Source: Chitinophagaceae bacterium (GTDB lineage Bacteria; Bacteroidota; Bacteroidia; Chitinophagales; Chitinophagaceae). Taken from it: 5,390 nucleotides of DNA. A model generated the notes under the pieces. That model saw nothing but the letters and a program-made list of their open reading frames with translations. It was not told where the DNA came from and ran no database searches. The stretch is from the NCBI GenBank assembly GCA_947459455.1, contig CANHEC010000191.1, positions 1 through 5,390 on the forward strand. Direction: 5' to 3'. This document shows, one piece after another, positions 1-5,390 of this stretch; position 1 is the stretch's first letter, and each line of letters begins with the position of its first letter. Made by a program: the position numbers and the translations under genes.

Positions 1-1
1 A

Positions 2-571
2 CGCCAGGTAACGGTAGATGGCATGACCTACCCGATGGCCGATCCGTTTATGGTAATAGCCACCCAAAACCCGGTTGAGCAGGAAGGCACCTATCGGCTG
101 CCGGAAGCGCAGCTCGACCGTTTTCTTTTCAAGATCAATGTGGGCTACCCATCGGTAACCGAAGAGGTGGAAATATTGAACCGACAGCAGCATGCCAGCA
201 GTGCTGAAATGCTGAGCAAAGTGCAGCCGGTACTGACGGCAGCCAACCTGGCCGAACTGCGCAATGTGGTAAAGGCGATGGTGGTGGAGTCCCGTCTGCT
301 GGAGTTCATCGCCAACATTGTGGCCGGTACCCGCAATAATTCATTCCTCTATCTCGGTGCATCGCCCCGTGCATCACTGGCCATTCTCAAGTCGGCTAAA
401 GCGCTGGCGGCCATCAGGGGCCGCGACTTTGTGGTGCCGGAGGACATTACCTACGTTGTGCCCCACGTGTTGCGTCATCGTATCATTCTTTCGCCCGAAA
501 AGGAAATGGAAGGCATTACGGCCGACGACATGGTGCGCCAGCTACTCGAGAAGGTAGAGGTACCTCGTTAA
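2..571 (+). CDS. MoxR-family AAA+ ATPase, C-terminal part (5' truncated by window edge)
   Basis: The frame is open from the first bases, so the gene starts upstream; 189 residues are visible of a family usually about 320-340 long. The ATG at 23 is internal, because the codons before it (2-22) already read as the conserved family segment QVTVDG. Visible motifs are sensor 1 (VIATQNP, Asn at 68-70), the LPEAQLDRF segment with its Arg at 119-121 as likely arginine finger, and sensor 2 in GASPRAS (Arg at 368-370), followed by the helical lid ending in VPEDI and a short tail. Walker A and B lie outside the window. MoxR ATPases act as cytoplasmic chaperone-like remodelers, often with von Willebrand A or DUF58 partners encoded beside them. 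Here the next gene, 16 nt downstream, is an OmdA-family gene, so any such partner would have to be upstream or elsewhere. Family assignment is firm; the client is unknown. Confidence 0.95.
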   Translation, partial: RQVTVDGMTYPMADPFMVIATQNPVEQEGTYRLPEAQLDRFLFKINVGYPSVTEEVEILNRQQHASSAEMLSKVQPVLTAANLAELRNVVKAMVVESRLLEFIANIVAGTRNNSFLYLGASPRASLAILKSAKALAAIRGRDFVVPEDITYVVPHVLRHRIILSPEKEMEGITADDMVRQLLEKVEVPR

Positions 572-587
572 TCGTTCATTTGCTTTT

Positions 588-1199
588 ATGCCTGCACGGC
601 CACGCATCGAAACTGCCTACAAAGGCTTTCCCACTTTGTACTGCGCCGATGCAGCAGAATGGCGTGCCTGGTTGCAGCAGCATCACCAGCAGGCACAGCA
701 GGTATGGCTGGTCATTTTCCGAAAGGGCGGACCTGTTCCCAGTATCACTTACGCCGAGGCGCTGGATGAGGCACTATGCTTTGGCTGGATTGATAGCAAA
801 ATCAACAAGCGGGATGCCCAAAGCCACTACCAGTTTTTTAGTGTGCGAAATGCCAAAAGCAACTGGAGCCAGGTAAACAAAGACAAGGTAGAGCGACTGA
901 TAGCAGCAGGCAAAATGGCGCCCGCCGGACTGGCCATGGTGGCACTGGCCAAACAATCCGGCACCTGGACGGCGCTGGATGAGGTAGAGGCCGGCATCAT
1001 TCCGCCCGATCTGCAGGCGGTGCTGGCGGCGCATCCGCCGGCTGCTTCCAACTTCGAAGCATTTCCACGGTCGGCCCGGCGCGGTATTTTAGAGTGGATC
1101 ATGAATGCCAAAACACCCGCGACCCGGCGAAAGCGCATGGAGGAAACGGCCGTGCTGGCGGCTCGCAATGAGCGGGCCAATCAATACAAACCGAAATAA
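588..1199 (+). CDS. YdeI/OmdA-family protein ('bacteriocin-protection' family)
   Basis: A complete 203-residue protein. The N-terminal part carries the family signature around residues 54-70 (TYAEALDEALCFGWIDS), then a conserved stretch with NWSQVN (92-97) and the RLIAAGKM..AG segment (103-114). The C-terminal helical region (159-196, FPRSARRGILEWI, then AKTPATRRKRMEE) matches the OmdA domain. No signal peptide or membrane helix is visible, so a cytoplasmic location is likely even though the family name comes from envelope and antimicrobial-peptide phenotypes in enterobacteria. The biochemical activity is not established. The ATG at 588 is preferred because the conserved region follows at normal distance; the TTG-started frame at 580 is a different frame without family similarity. 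No clear Shine-Dalgarno is present. The 16-nt gap after the MoxR gene suggests one transcript. Residues 29-38 are rich in Gln and His (QQHHQQAQQ). Confidence 0.9.
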   Translation: MPARPRIETAYKGFPTLYCADAAEWRAWLQQHHQQAQQVWLVIFRKGGPVPSITYAEALDEALCFGWIDSKINKRDAQSHYQFFSVRNAKSNWSQVNKDKVERLIAAGKMAPAGLAMVALAKQSGTWTALDEVEAGIIPPDLQAVLAAHPPAASNFEAFPRSARRGILEWIMNAKTPATRRKRMEETAVLAARNERANQYKPK

Positions 1200-1229
1200 G
1201 TATTTGCTGTCAACCTCGCCGGGTGGGCA

Positions 1230-1814
1230 TCATTTGCGCCGGATATTGATGATGGGAACCGGCGGATCAAACAGCTGATCGTTTTCAGGCTGGCGGTAAA
1301 TTTTTCGAACGATATCGATGCCCTTGGTAACACGGCCAAACACGGCATAGCCCTGGCCATCGGGGTTGTTGCTGCCACCAAAATCAAACCCCGGCTGATC
1401 GCCTACACAAATGAAGAACTCACTGCTGGCAGTGCCGGTATCCTGCCGGGCCATGCTCAGGCTGCCATTCAAATGGCGCAGTCCTGTTTGGGCGGTGCTT
1501 TCGTGCGGTATGGTGGGCAGCTGCAGGCTGGGTTGGCTGCGCCAAATACCACCTTGAATAAGCGACGAAGGGTCGGCGCCCATGGGCTGGTTGTCTTCGC
1601 TAAGGATGCGGTAAAAATGGCAACGCTGGTACACGCCGCTATCTACCAGTCGCAAAATAGCCGCCACCGTTTTCGGTGCTTTGTCGGGGTATAGTTCGGC
1701 TTCAATATCGCCAAAGCCGGTTTCTATCACAATGCGGGGCGCACCGGCAGGGGGCGACTGACAAGCGACAAAAAAGCAAACAGCTACCAGGGCCAGGCCC
1801 ATCCATTTCATCAT
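1230..1814 (-). CDS. Cyclophilin-type peptidyl-prolyl cis-trans isomerase, probable lipoprotein
   Basis: A 194-residue protein predicted to catalyse cis-trans isomerisation of prolyl bonds outside the cytoplasm. Residues 1-17 form a hydrophobic signal sequence ending in a relaxed lipobox, F-V-A-Cys18; Gln19 follows. The cyclophilin fold starts with IVIETGFGDIEAELYP (28-43). Family landmarks are FYR with the catalytic-type Arg69, IQGG with Gln87, LSMAR (119-123), SEFFI (131-135, where SQFFI is commoner) and GYAVFGRV (155-162). Phe replaces the Trp of CypA near 143, and Tyr156 stands at the CypA His126 position, as in E. coli PpiA. Between FYR and IQGG there are about 9-10 extra residues (71-84) compared with the usual FHRVIPGFMIQGG spacing. 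The start overlaps the desaturase stop in an ATGA (1814-1811), implying translational coupling; a second ATG follows immediately (Met2). Family is certain, lipidation probable, substrate unknown. Confidence 0.93.
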   Translation of the reverse strand: MMKWMGLALVAVCFFVACQSPPAGAPRIVIETGFGDIEAELYPDKAPKTVAAILRLVDSGVYQRCHFYRILSEDNQPMGADPSSLIQGGIWRSQPSLQLPTIPHESTAQTGLRHLNGSLSMARQDTGTASSEFFICVGDQPGFDFGGSNNPDGQGYAVFGRVTKGIDIVRKIYRQPENDQLFDPPVPIINIRRK

Positions 1815-2851
1815 AGCACTTTGCGGGTTCTTTCACGCAAAATACGCATCGCCTCTTCCTTGCTTTCAAAACTGTTTTGCAGGTTCACCAGGTGGTCGGC
1901 CATCCGATCGTAGCGCTTGGTCATCAGCCAGGCAAACAGGTGCAGGTAGTGAATGCCTTCAAATACGAACGATTTTTCGGCAGCAATGCGGTCCTGAATG
2001 CGCATGAATTCTTTGGGCATTTCGGTATAGTGCAGGCCGGGCTTCAGGTGGTGTATCAGGTGGTAGCCGTCGTTCCAGCACTTTTGGTTGTAGTTAGTAT
2101 TGATACAATTGTAGCAATTGCGGTACATGTTTTCCGGATCGGCCGGATCGGCAAAAGCGTGTTGCGTCCAGTTGCCCAGCATCATAATCAGTCGGCCCAC
2201 AAAAAATGGAATGATGAAGATCATGAGCGTGGCTTTGAGATTGACAAAGCACATGGCTACACAGAATGCCATGAACCCGAGTTCGCCCCAACTGAGTGGT
2301 ACATAGTATTTGCGCCGCTTGCGTGTAAACAGGTATATGAACGTATCGACAAAACCAAGCGTGATAAACCGAAGATAGTATTGCAGAAAGTGCCACACAT
2401 TGTCGCGGTCGTAGTACAAGGTGCTGCTGGCATCGTCGGCAGTATTATTTTCCACATGGTGCATGCCGATGTGATGACTTACGTAGCTCTCGGGTGAGTG
2501 ACCGAAAAACGGCGTGATGAACCAGGTGATGTAGGCATTGCCCCAGTCATACTTTTTTTTGAAAAAACGACGATGGGCCAGGTTGTGATACATGAGGCCG
2601 AACGGACCACGCAGCCGAATGCCAGATACAAAAAAGTAAACGGCATACAGCAGCCACCACCATACACCATTCAGCAATGGCGTGTACAGCAAGATGGCCA
2701 TGGGCAGCACAGTGAGATGGATAAATGTGAGCAGCTGCAAAAATGGAAGGTCCTTGCGATCGTTCATGAACCGCAGCATGAAACGCTGGTAAGCATGCAA
2801 GCGGGCGGGTTCCTGATAAACCGGATCAGTAAGGGCGGGCAAAGTTCTCAT
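1811..2851 (-). CDS. Membrane fatty acid desaturase family protein
   Basis: A 346-residue integral membrane protein of the di-iron fatty acid desaturase superfamily, which inserts double bonds into acyl chains using O2 and electrons from a ferredoxin- or cytochrome-type donor. All three histidine boxes are present: HNLAH (89-93, HxxxH), HHIGMHH (126-132, HxxxHH form) and HLIHH (264-268, HxxHH). His231 in WTQH is a further candidate ligand. Hydrophobic segments lie at about 37-58, 62-79, 105-116, 157-176, 188-204 and 207-225, giving the usual arrangement with boxes on the cytoplasmic face. The C-terminal 60 residues are charged and soluble. The start is well fixed: going upstream the frame meets a stop at 2893-2891 with no other ATG. 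No Shine-Dalgarno is visible; the leader is A/T-rich. The gene is first of a pair with the downstream cyclophilin, overlapping it by 4 nt. Regioselectivity cannot be read from sequence, and a related hydroxylase or ketolase role is possible but less likely. Confidence 0.92.
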   Translation of the reverse strand: MRTLPALTDPVYQEPARLHAYQRFMLRFMNDRKDLPFLQLLTFIHLTVLPMAILLYTPLLNGVWWWLLYAVYFFVSGIRLRGPFGLMYHNLAHRRFFKKKYDWGNAYITWFITPFFGHSPESYVSHHIGMHHVENNTADDASSTLYYDRDNVWHFLQYYLRFITLGFVDTFIYLFTRKRRKYYVPLSWGELGFMAFCVAMCFVNLKATLMIFIIPFFVGRLIMMLGNWTQHAFADPADPENMYRNCYNCINTNYNQKCWNDGYHLIHHLKPGLHYTEMPKEFMRIQDRIAAEKSFVFEGIHYLHLFAWLMTKRYDRMADHLVNLQNSFESKEEAMRILRERTRKVL

Positions 2852-2903
2852 GTACGCTAAATAAAAAAGTTGGATGGCGATGTTATGTTGTTAACGACGC
2901 CAT

Positions 2904-3122
2904 CTATCGTAAAAGTACACTCATCAAGGCAACCATGACGGTGATGATTGCCGCAAAAAACAGCTTGCTGGATTTTTTTCGCTCCTTGTTGAATTCTTGA
3001 TTGCTTTTTGTAATACATACTTCAGCGTTTTGCAGCTGCGGGTGGCCATTTGCGCACCAGTTGGCTGCTGGTGCTACCAGTTGGCATGCCGTGGTGGGCC
3101 TTCGGCAAAAAATAGCAGGCAA
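2904..3122 (-). CDS. Doubtful small ORF with C-terminal membrane helix
   Basis: A 72-codon frame lies in the divergent intergenic region, in the same direction as the desaturase and ending 52 nt before its start. I do not recognise the product. Its last third looks protein-like: a basic, polar stretch (residues 41-53, with NKERKKSSK) is followed by an 18-residue hydrophobic segment (54-71, LFFAAIITVMVALMSVLL) ending in Arg. That would make a tail-anchored single-helix protein. The N-terminal half is unconvincing: it reads through the repeat cluster at 3054-3090, has no ribosome binding site at the ATG, and differs in composition from the AT-rich 3' half. The real protein could be shorter with a non-ATG start, or the frame may be chance. 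Conservation of the helix in related genomes would be needed to accept it. Confidence 0.2.
   Translation of the reverse strand: MPAIFCRRPTTACQLVAPAANWCANGHPQLQNAEVCITKSNQEFNKERKKSSKLFFAAIITVMVALMSVLLR
3054..3090. repeat. Cluster of short direct and inverted repeats, possible operator
   Basis: ACCAGTTGGC occurs twice, at 3056-3065 and 3076-3085, exactly 20 bp apart (about two helical turns). GCACCAG (3054-3060) and CTGGTGC (3068-3074) form a perfect 7-bp inverted repeat around a 7-nt spacer. CTGGT (3068-3072) and ACCAG (3076-3080) form a second one with a 3-nt spacer, and GGCATGCC (3083-3090) is an 8-bp palindrome. These interlocked symmetries lie about 90-125 nt upstream of the SNF2 start codon. 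They could be a binding site for a dimeric regulator; the regulator is unknown and the function is inference. Confidence 0.4.
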
Positions 3123-3127
3123 ATGCC

Positions 3128-3151
3128 GGGCGGCCCCTAAGTTTGCCGCCC
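3128..3151. repeat. GC-rich inverted repeat (7-bp stem, 10-nt loop) upstream of SNF2 gene
   Basis: GGGCGGC (3128-3134) pairs perfectly with GCCGCCC (3145-3151) around a 10-nt loop. An alternative pairing uses GGCAAA (3119-3124) with TTTGCC (3142-3147), so two mutually exclusive stems are possible in this DNA or in any transcript crossing it. The stem is not followed by a T-run on either strand in the right orientation, so it does not look like an intrinsic terminator. It surrounds the candidate -7 element. Confidence 0.45.
3138..3145 (+). promoter_or_regulatory. Candidate Bacteroidota -7 promoter element for the SNF2 gene
   Basis: TAAGTTTG matches the Bacteroidota -7 consensus TAnnTTTG at every fixed position. 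It sits 32 nt before the ATG at 3178, which would give a short leader of roughly 25-30 nt. I do not see a TTG-type -33 element at the expected spacing (around 3112-3119), so the promoter would be weak or activator-dependent, or the match may be chance. Confidence 0.35.
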
Positions 3152-3164
3152 TTCAGAAAAAAAC

Positions 3165-3169
3165 AGAGG
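3165..3169 (+). promoter_or_regulatory. Possible Shine-Dalgarno of the SNF2 gene
   Basis: AGAGG lies 8 nt before the ATG at 3178, a suitable spacing. Other genes in the window lack such a motif, so it modestly supports this start over the in-frame GTG codons at 3091 and 3094. Confidence 0.4.
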
Positions 3170-3177
3170 CGTCTTTC

Positions 3178-5390
3178 ATGGCTTCCATCAAAACAGTGTT
3201 GCTGCTACAGCCTGCCCGCTTATTGCACCGCCATCCGGTGGTGCAGTTGCTGCAGGTAGGCCTGTCGGCCAGCGGGCAGCCGGTGATGGAAGAGTGGCCG
3301 GTGACCAGCGCCCTGGTAAACCAGTACCTGAAGCAGCTGGCGCCCGATGCCCGTAAGCTGTTGCTGCAGCTAAGCGAGGGCGCCGTGGCCAAAGAAAGGA
3401 GTGCCATTTCGCTGCGTTTCGATCATCAGCAAACCGAGCCCGATGAGCAGCGCTATACCGATCAGCAAATGGCCCGCTACTACATGCAGGTGCTGGGCCA
3501 GCTTCGTCATTTTTCCGATGTGCTGCCCTGGTACCACCGCGTACCTTCGCTGGCCGACAATCGGGTACTGACCAAGCCCTGCCAGTATCATCGCTTTGCC
3601 GTGCAGCTGCTGTTTGAGCTGCGGGTAGACGATGCCGAGGGGCTGACCGTGCATACGCTGGTACAAAATGGCAGAGACGAACAGCCGCTGACGGCTTTCC
3701 GGCGCTATCATTTTTTACTGGAGAAAGAGGATGCCTACTATCAGCTGTCGCCAAAAGCATTTTTTGCGCTGGAGTGGCTGGAAAATGCATTGGCATCACC
3801 CGCTGCATTACCGCCTTCGCAGCTGGCGCAGCAGGTGCAGCAGCACCTGCAGGAGCAGGGTTTTGAAGTGAGACTGACCAACGTACTGACGCCGGCCGAT
3901 CGGTTGGAGGTAAGCCCGGTGGGGCGGGTGTTGCTCAGCGAGCTGAACAATGCTTTCCTCATGTTTACACCACAGTTTGTGTACGATGAGTGGGTGGTAG
4001 AAGCGCCCTATGAAACCACGACCACCGTGAAAACAGGTGGCGGCCGACTCGATATTGTGCGGGATGCCGCTGCTGAGCAGCAATTAGTGGACAATCTGCG
4101 CAGTCTGCACCCGCGTTTTGCTTCACAGCAAAATGGCTACTTCTATCTCAGCTTTGCCGAAGCGCAAAAGAAAGGTTGGTTTTTGCAGGTATACCACCGC
4201 CTGCTCGACATGAACGTGGAGCTGCGGGGCCTCGACCTGCTGCGGCATTTCAAATACGCCCCTTACAAGCCTGTTACGGTAGCAGTGCTGCAGCCTGCCG
4301 ATGCCGATTGGTGGCCCATGCAGTTTGAAGTCAGCTTCGGCAAAGAGAAAGTAGCATTGCACAGTTTGCAGAAAATGCTGCTGAACGGGCAAAAGGCCGT
4401 GATGCTGCGAGATGGTAGCCTGGGCATACTGGGCGAAGAATGGATGCAGCAATATGCAGCGCTGGTGAAGCACAGCCGCCTAAGCGATAAAAGCCTGCTG
4501 GTGCCGCGTTGGCTGGCCATTTGCCTGGGGCATACGGCCGAGGGCGAGGCCACCGATGGTAGCATCAACTGGCAGCAAACACTGCCGGCCGAGTGGATGC
4601 AGCGCTGGCGACAGTGGCAGCAGGAGGAGCGGGTGTACGACCTGCCTGCCGCCTTGCAGCACTTGCAGCTGCGCCCTTACCAGCACAGGGGCTACGAGTG
4701 GCTGCGCCTGATGAGCGAAGCCAGCGCCGGCGTGATACTGGCCGATGATATGGGCCTCGGCAAAACCTTGCAAACCATCTGCTTTATTCAGCATTTGCTG
4801 AGCCAGGATAATACGGCCCGCTGCCTGGTAGTGTGCCCGGCCTCGCTGATGTACAACTGGCAGCAGGAGTTTGAAAAATTTGCCCCCCACCTGGCTGCGC
4901 TGGTGCACCACGGTGCAGGCCGCAGCGCCGCACAGCTACTGGAAACGGCCGCACCGGTAGTAGTGACCAGCTATGGCACCCTCAGGCAAGATGCCGAGGT
5001 GTTTGAGCAAATTAGTTTTGCCTGCATGGTGGCCGATGAAAGCCATCAGATCAAAAACCCGGCTGCGCAAATAACCCGGGCCGTACAGCAAATGAAAGCC
5101 CGGGTGCGACTGGCACTTAGCGGTACGCCGGTGATGAACAGTTGCAACGATTTGTTTGCGCCATTTCAGTACCTGATGCCTGGCCTGCTGGGCAGCCGAG
5201 AGTTTTTCAGGCGGGAGTATGCCTACCCCATCGAGCAGCTGCATGACGAAGAAAAAGCAGGCCAGCTGCAGCGCTTGCTGGCGCCGTTCATTTTGCGCCG
5301 TACCAAGCAGCAGGTGGCTTCCGATTTGCCCGATAAAGTAGAATCGGTGCTGTGGTGCCACATGGATGCTGATCAACGTCTGGCCTACGA
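3178..5390 (+). CDS. SNF2/Swi2-family DNA helicase-like ATPase, N-terminal part (3' truncated by window edge)
   Basis: The frame stays open for 737 codons to the right edge. Residues 1 to about 480 are a long bacterial SNF2 N-terminal region, resembling SNF2-associated segments around 262-275 (FTPQFVYDEW) and 383-426 (FGKEKVALHSL, then LRDGSLG, EEW). I see no Cys-rich SWIM-type zinc motif. The first RecA lobe follows: LRPYQHRGYEWL (498-509), motif I ADDMGLGKT (522-530), motif Ia VVCPASL (551-557) with NW at 560-561, motif II DESH (620-623), motif III LSGTP (647-651), and the inter-lobe segment PFILRRTKQQVASDLPDK (703-720). Motifs IV-VI of lobe 2 lie beyond the window. Such proteins translocate on double-stranded DNA using ATP and remodel protein-DNA complexes; the bacterial cellular role is often unknown. 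In GTPVMNS (649-655) Met replaces the usual Glu. The ATG at 3178 is the first in frame after the stop at 2998-3000. It is probably a full-length gene outside the window. Confidence 0.95.
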   Translation, partial: MASIKTVLLLQPARLLHRHPVVQLLQVGLSASGQPVMEEWPVTSALVNQYLKQLAPDARKLLLQLSEGAVAKERSAISLRFDHQQTEPDEQRYTDQQMARYYMQVLGQLRHFSDVLPWYHRVPSLADNRVLTKPCQYHRFAVQLLFELRVDDAEGLTVHTLVQNGRDEQPLTAFRRYHFLLEKEDAYYQLSPKAFFALEWLENALASPAALPPSQLAQQVQQHLQEQGFEVRLTNVLTPADRLEVSPVGRVLLSELNNAFLMFTPQFVYDEWVVEAPYETTTTVKTGGGRLDIVRDAAAEQQLVDNLRSLHPRFASQQNGYFYLSFAEAQKKGWFLQVYHRLLDMNVELRGLDLLRHFKYAPYKPVTVAVLQPADADWWPMQFEVSFGKEKVALHSLQKMLLNGQKAVMLRDGSLGILGEEWMQQYAALVKHSRLSDKSLLVPRWLAICLGHTAEGEATDGSINWQQTLPAEWMQRWRQWQQEERVYDLPAALQHLQLRPYQHRGYEWLRLMSEASAGVILADDMGLGKTLQTICFIQHLLSQDNTARCLVVCPASLMYNWQQEFEKFAPHLAALVHHGAGRSAAQLLETAAPVVVTSYGTLRQDAEVFEQISFACMVADESHQIKNPAAQITRAVQQMKARVRLALSGTPVMNSCNDLFAPFQYLMPGLLGSREFFRREYAYPIEQLHDEEKAGQLQRLLAPFILRRTKQQVASDLPDKVESVLWCHMDADQRLAY

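Larger units (their letters stand above)
2852..3177. promoter_or_regulatory. Divergent intergenic region between desaturase and SNF2 helicase genes
   Basis: This 326-nt stretch separates two genes transcribed away from each other, so it should hold the promoters for both. The desaturase side (2852-3020) is AT-rich, with homopolymer A and T runs. I find no convincing promoter there; the nearest match to TAnnTTTG on the minus strand is TACTTTTA (2917-2910), with one mismatch and no spaced -33 element. The SNF2 side (3050-3177) is GC-rich and contains a cluster of short repeats, a hairpin and one perfect -7-like element, listed separately. The plus-strand frame of the helicase is open back to 3001 but contains no ATG there. 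No tRNA, riboswitch or clear intrinsic terminator was seen. Confidence 0.6.

Noticed and set aside
827..1180. Minus-strand frames opposite the OmdA-family gene
   Set aside because: They are shadows of a gene with clear family signatures and have no independent motifs.
1877..2497. A 206-codon plus-strand frame opposite the desaturase
   Set aside because: It is the antisense of a gene with three intact histidine boxes, and its Val/His-rich translation shows no recognisable domain.
3128..3160. Intrinsic terminator at the GC-rich hairpin
   Set aside because: The stem is followed by CTTCAG then an A-run on the plus strand, and by no T-run on the minus strand, so neither direction has the required U-tract.
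3001..3177. In-frame extension of the SNF2 gene upstream of 3178
   Set aside because: The frame is open back to a stop at 2998-3000, but the only candidate starts are GTG (3091, 3094) and TTG codons. The translated extension looks non-protein-like and crosses the repeat cluster, while the ATG at 3178 has an AGAGG at good spacing.
3831..3850. Perfect 8-bp inverted repeat with 4-nt loop (GCAGGTGC and GCACCTGC) inside the SNF2 gene
   Set aside because: It lies in a Gln-rich coding stretch where CAG and CTG codons readily create such symmetry; no reason to assign a regulatory role.
3188..5376. Numerous minus-strand frames (for example 3188-3808, 4480-4911, 4936-5376)
   Set aside because: They lie antisense to the SNF2 gene, whose plus-strand frame shows every expected lobe-1 motif. 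Their translations are low-complexity, rich in Gln, His and Ala from CTG/CAG codons read backwards, with no family motifs.
1..5390. Defence island or novel multi-gene system
   Set aside because: SNF2 proteins occur in some defence systems and OmdA proteins carry a 'bacteriocin-protection' name, but there is no methyltransferase, nuclease, toxin or mobile-element gene here. The genes lie in three separate transcription units with no shared theme.

Overview
The window looks like a chromosomal segment of a Bacteroidota bacterium, plausibly of the Chitinophagaceae or a related group. This is inferred from gene content, from mostly absent Shine-Dalgarno sequences, from one good match to the Bacteroidota -7 promoter element (TAnnTTTG) and from tight gene packing. 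Base composition is moderately GC-rich by eye, with strong CTG and CAG codon use. I see no transposase, integrase, phage gene, CRISPR array, tRNA or rRNA, so this reads as ordinary core or shell genome.

Layout from left to right. (1) Plus strand, 2-571: the C-terminal part of a MoxR-type AAA+ ATPase, cut by the left edge. (2) Plus strand, 588-1199, 16 nt downstream: a complete YdeI/OmdA-family ('bacteriocin-protection') protein, probably co-transcribed. (3) Convergent to these across only 30 nt is a minus-strand pair: a fatty acid desaturase (2851-1811) followed by a cyclophilin-type peptidyl-prolyl isomerase lipoprotein (1814-1230). The two overlap by an ATGA and so are likely translationally coupled. 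(4) 2852-3177 is a 326-nt divergent intergenic region. It holds a cluster of short direct and inverted repeats, a GC-rich hairpin whose loop lies on a perfect TAnnTTTG motif, and one doubtful small membrane ORF on the minus strand. (5) Plus strand, 3178 to the right edge: a large SNF2/Swi2-family helicase, 737 codons visible. It has a long bacterial-type N-terminal region and the complete first RecA-like lobe, but the second lobe lies outside the window. All sizeable minus-strand reading frames between 3188 and 5376 are antisense shadows of this gene.

Functionally the genes do not form one visible pathway. MoxR is a chaperone-like ATPase, OmdA-family proteins have no firm biochemical role, the desaturase/isomerase pair belongs to the envelope (lipid unsaturation and extracytoplasmic protein folding), and the SNF2 protein is a DNA-translocating ATPase. 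I looked for a defence island or new multi-gene system and do not find support for one. The most interesting non-coding signal is the symmetric repeat and hairpin cluster in front of the SNF2 gene.
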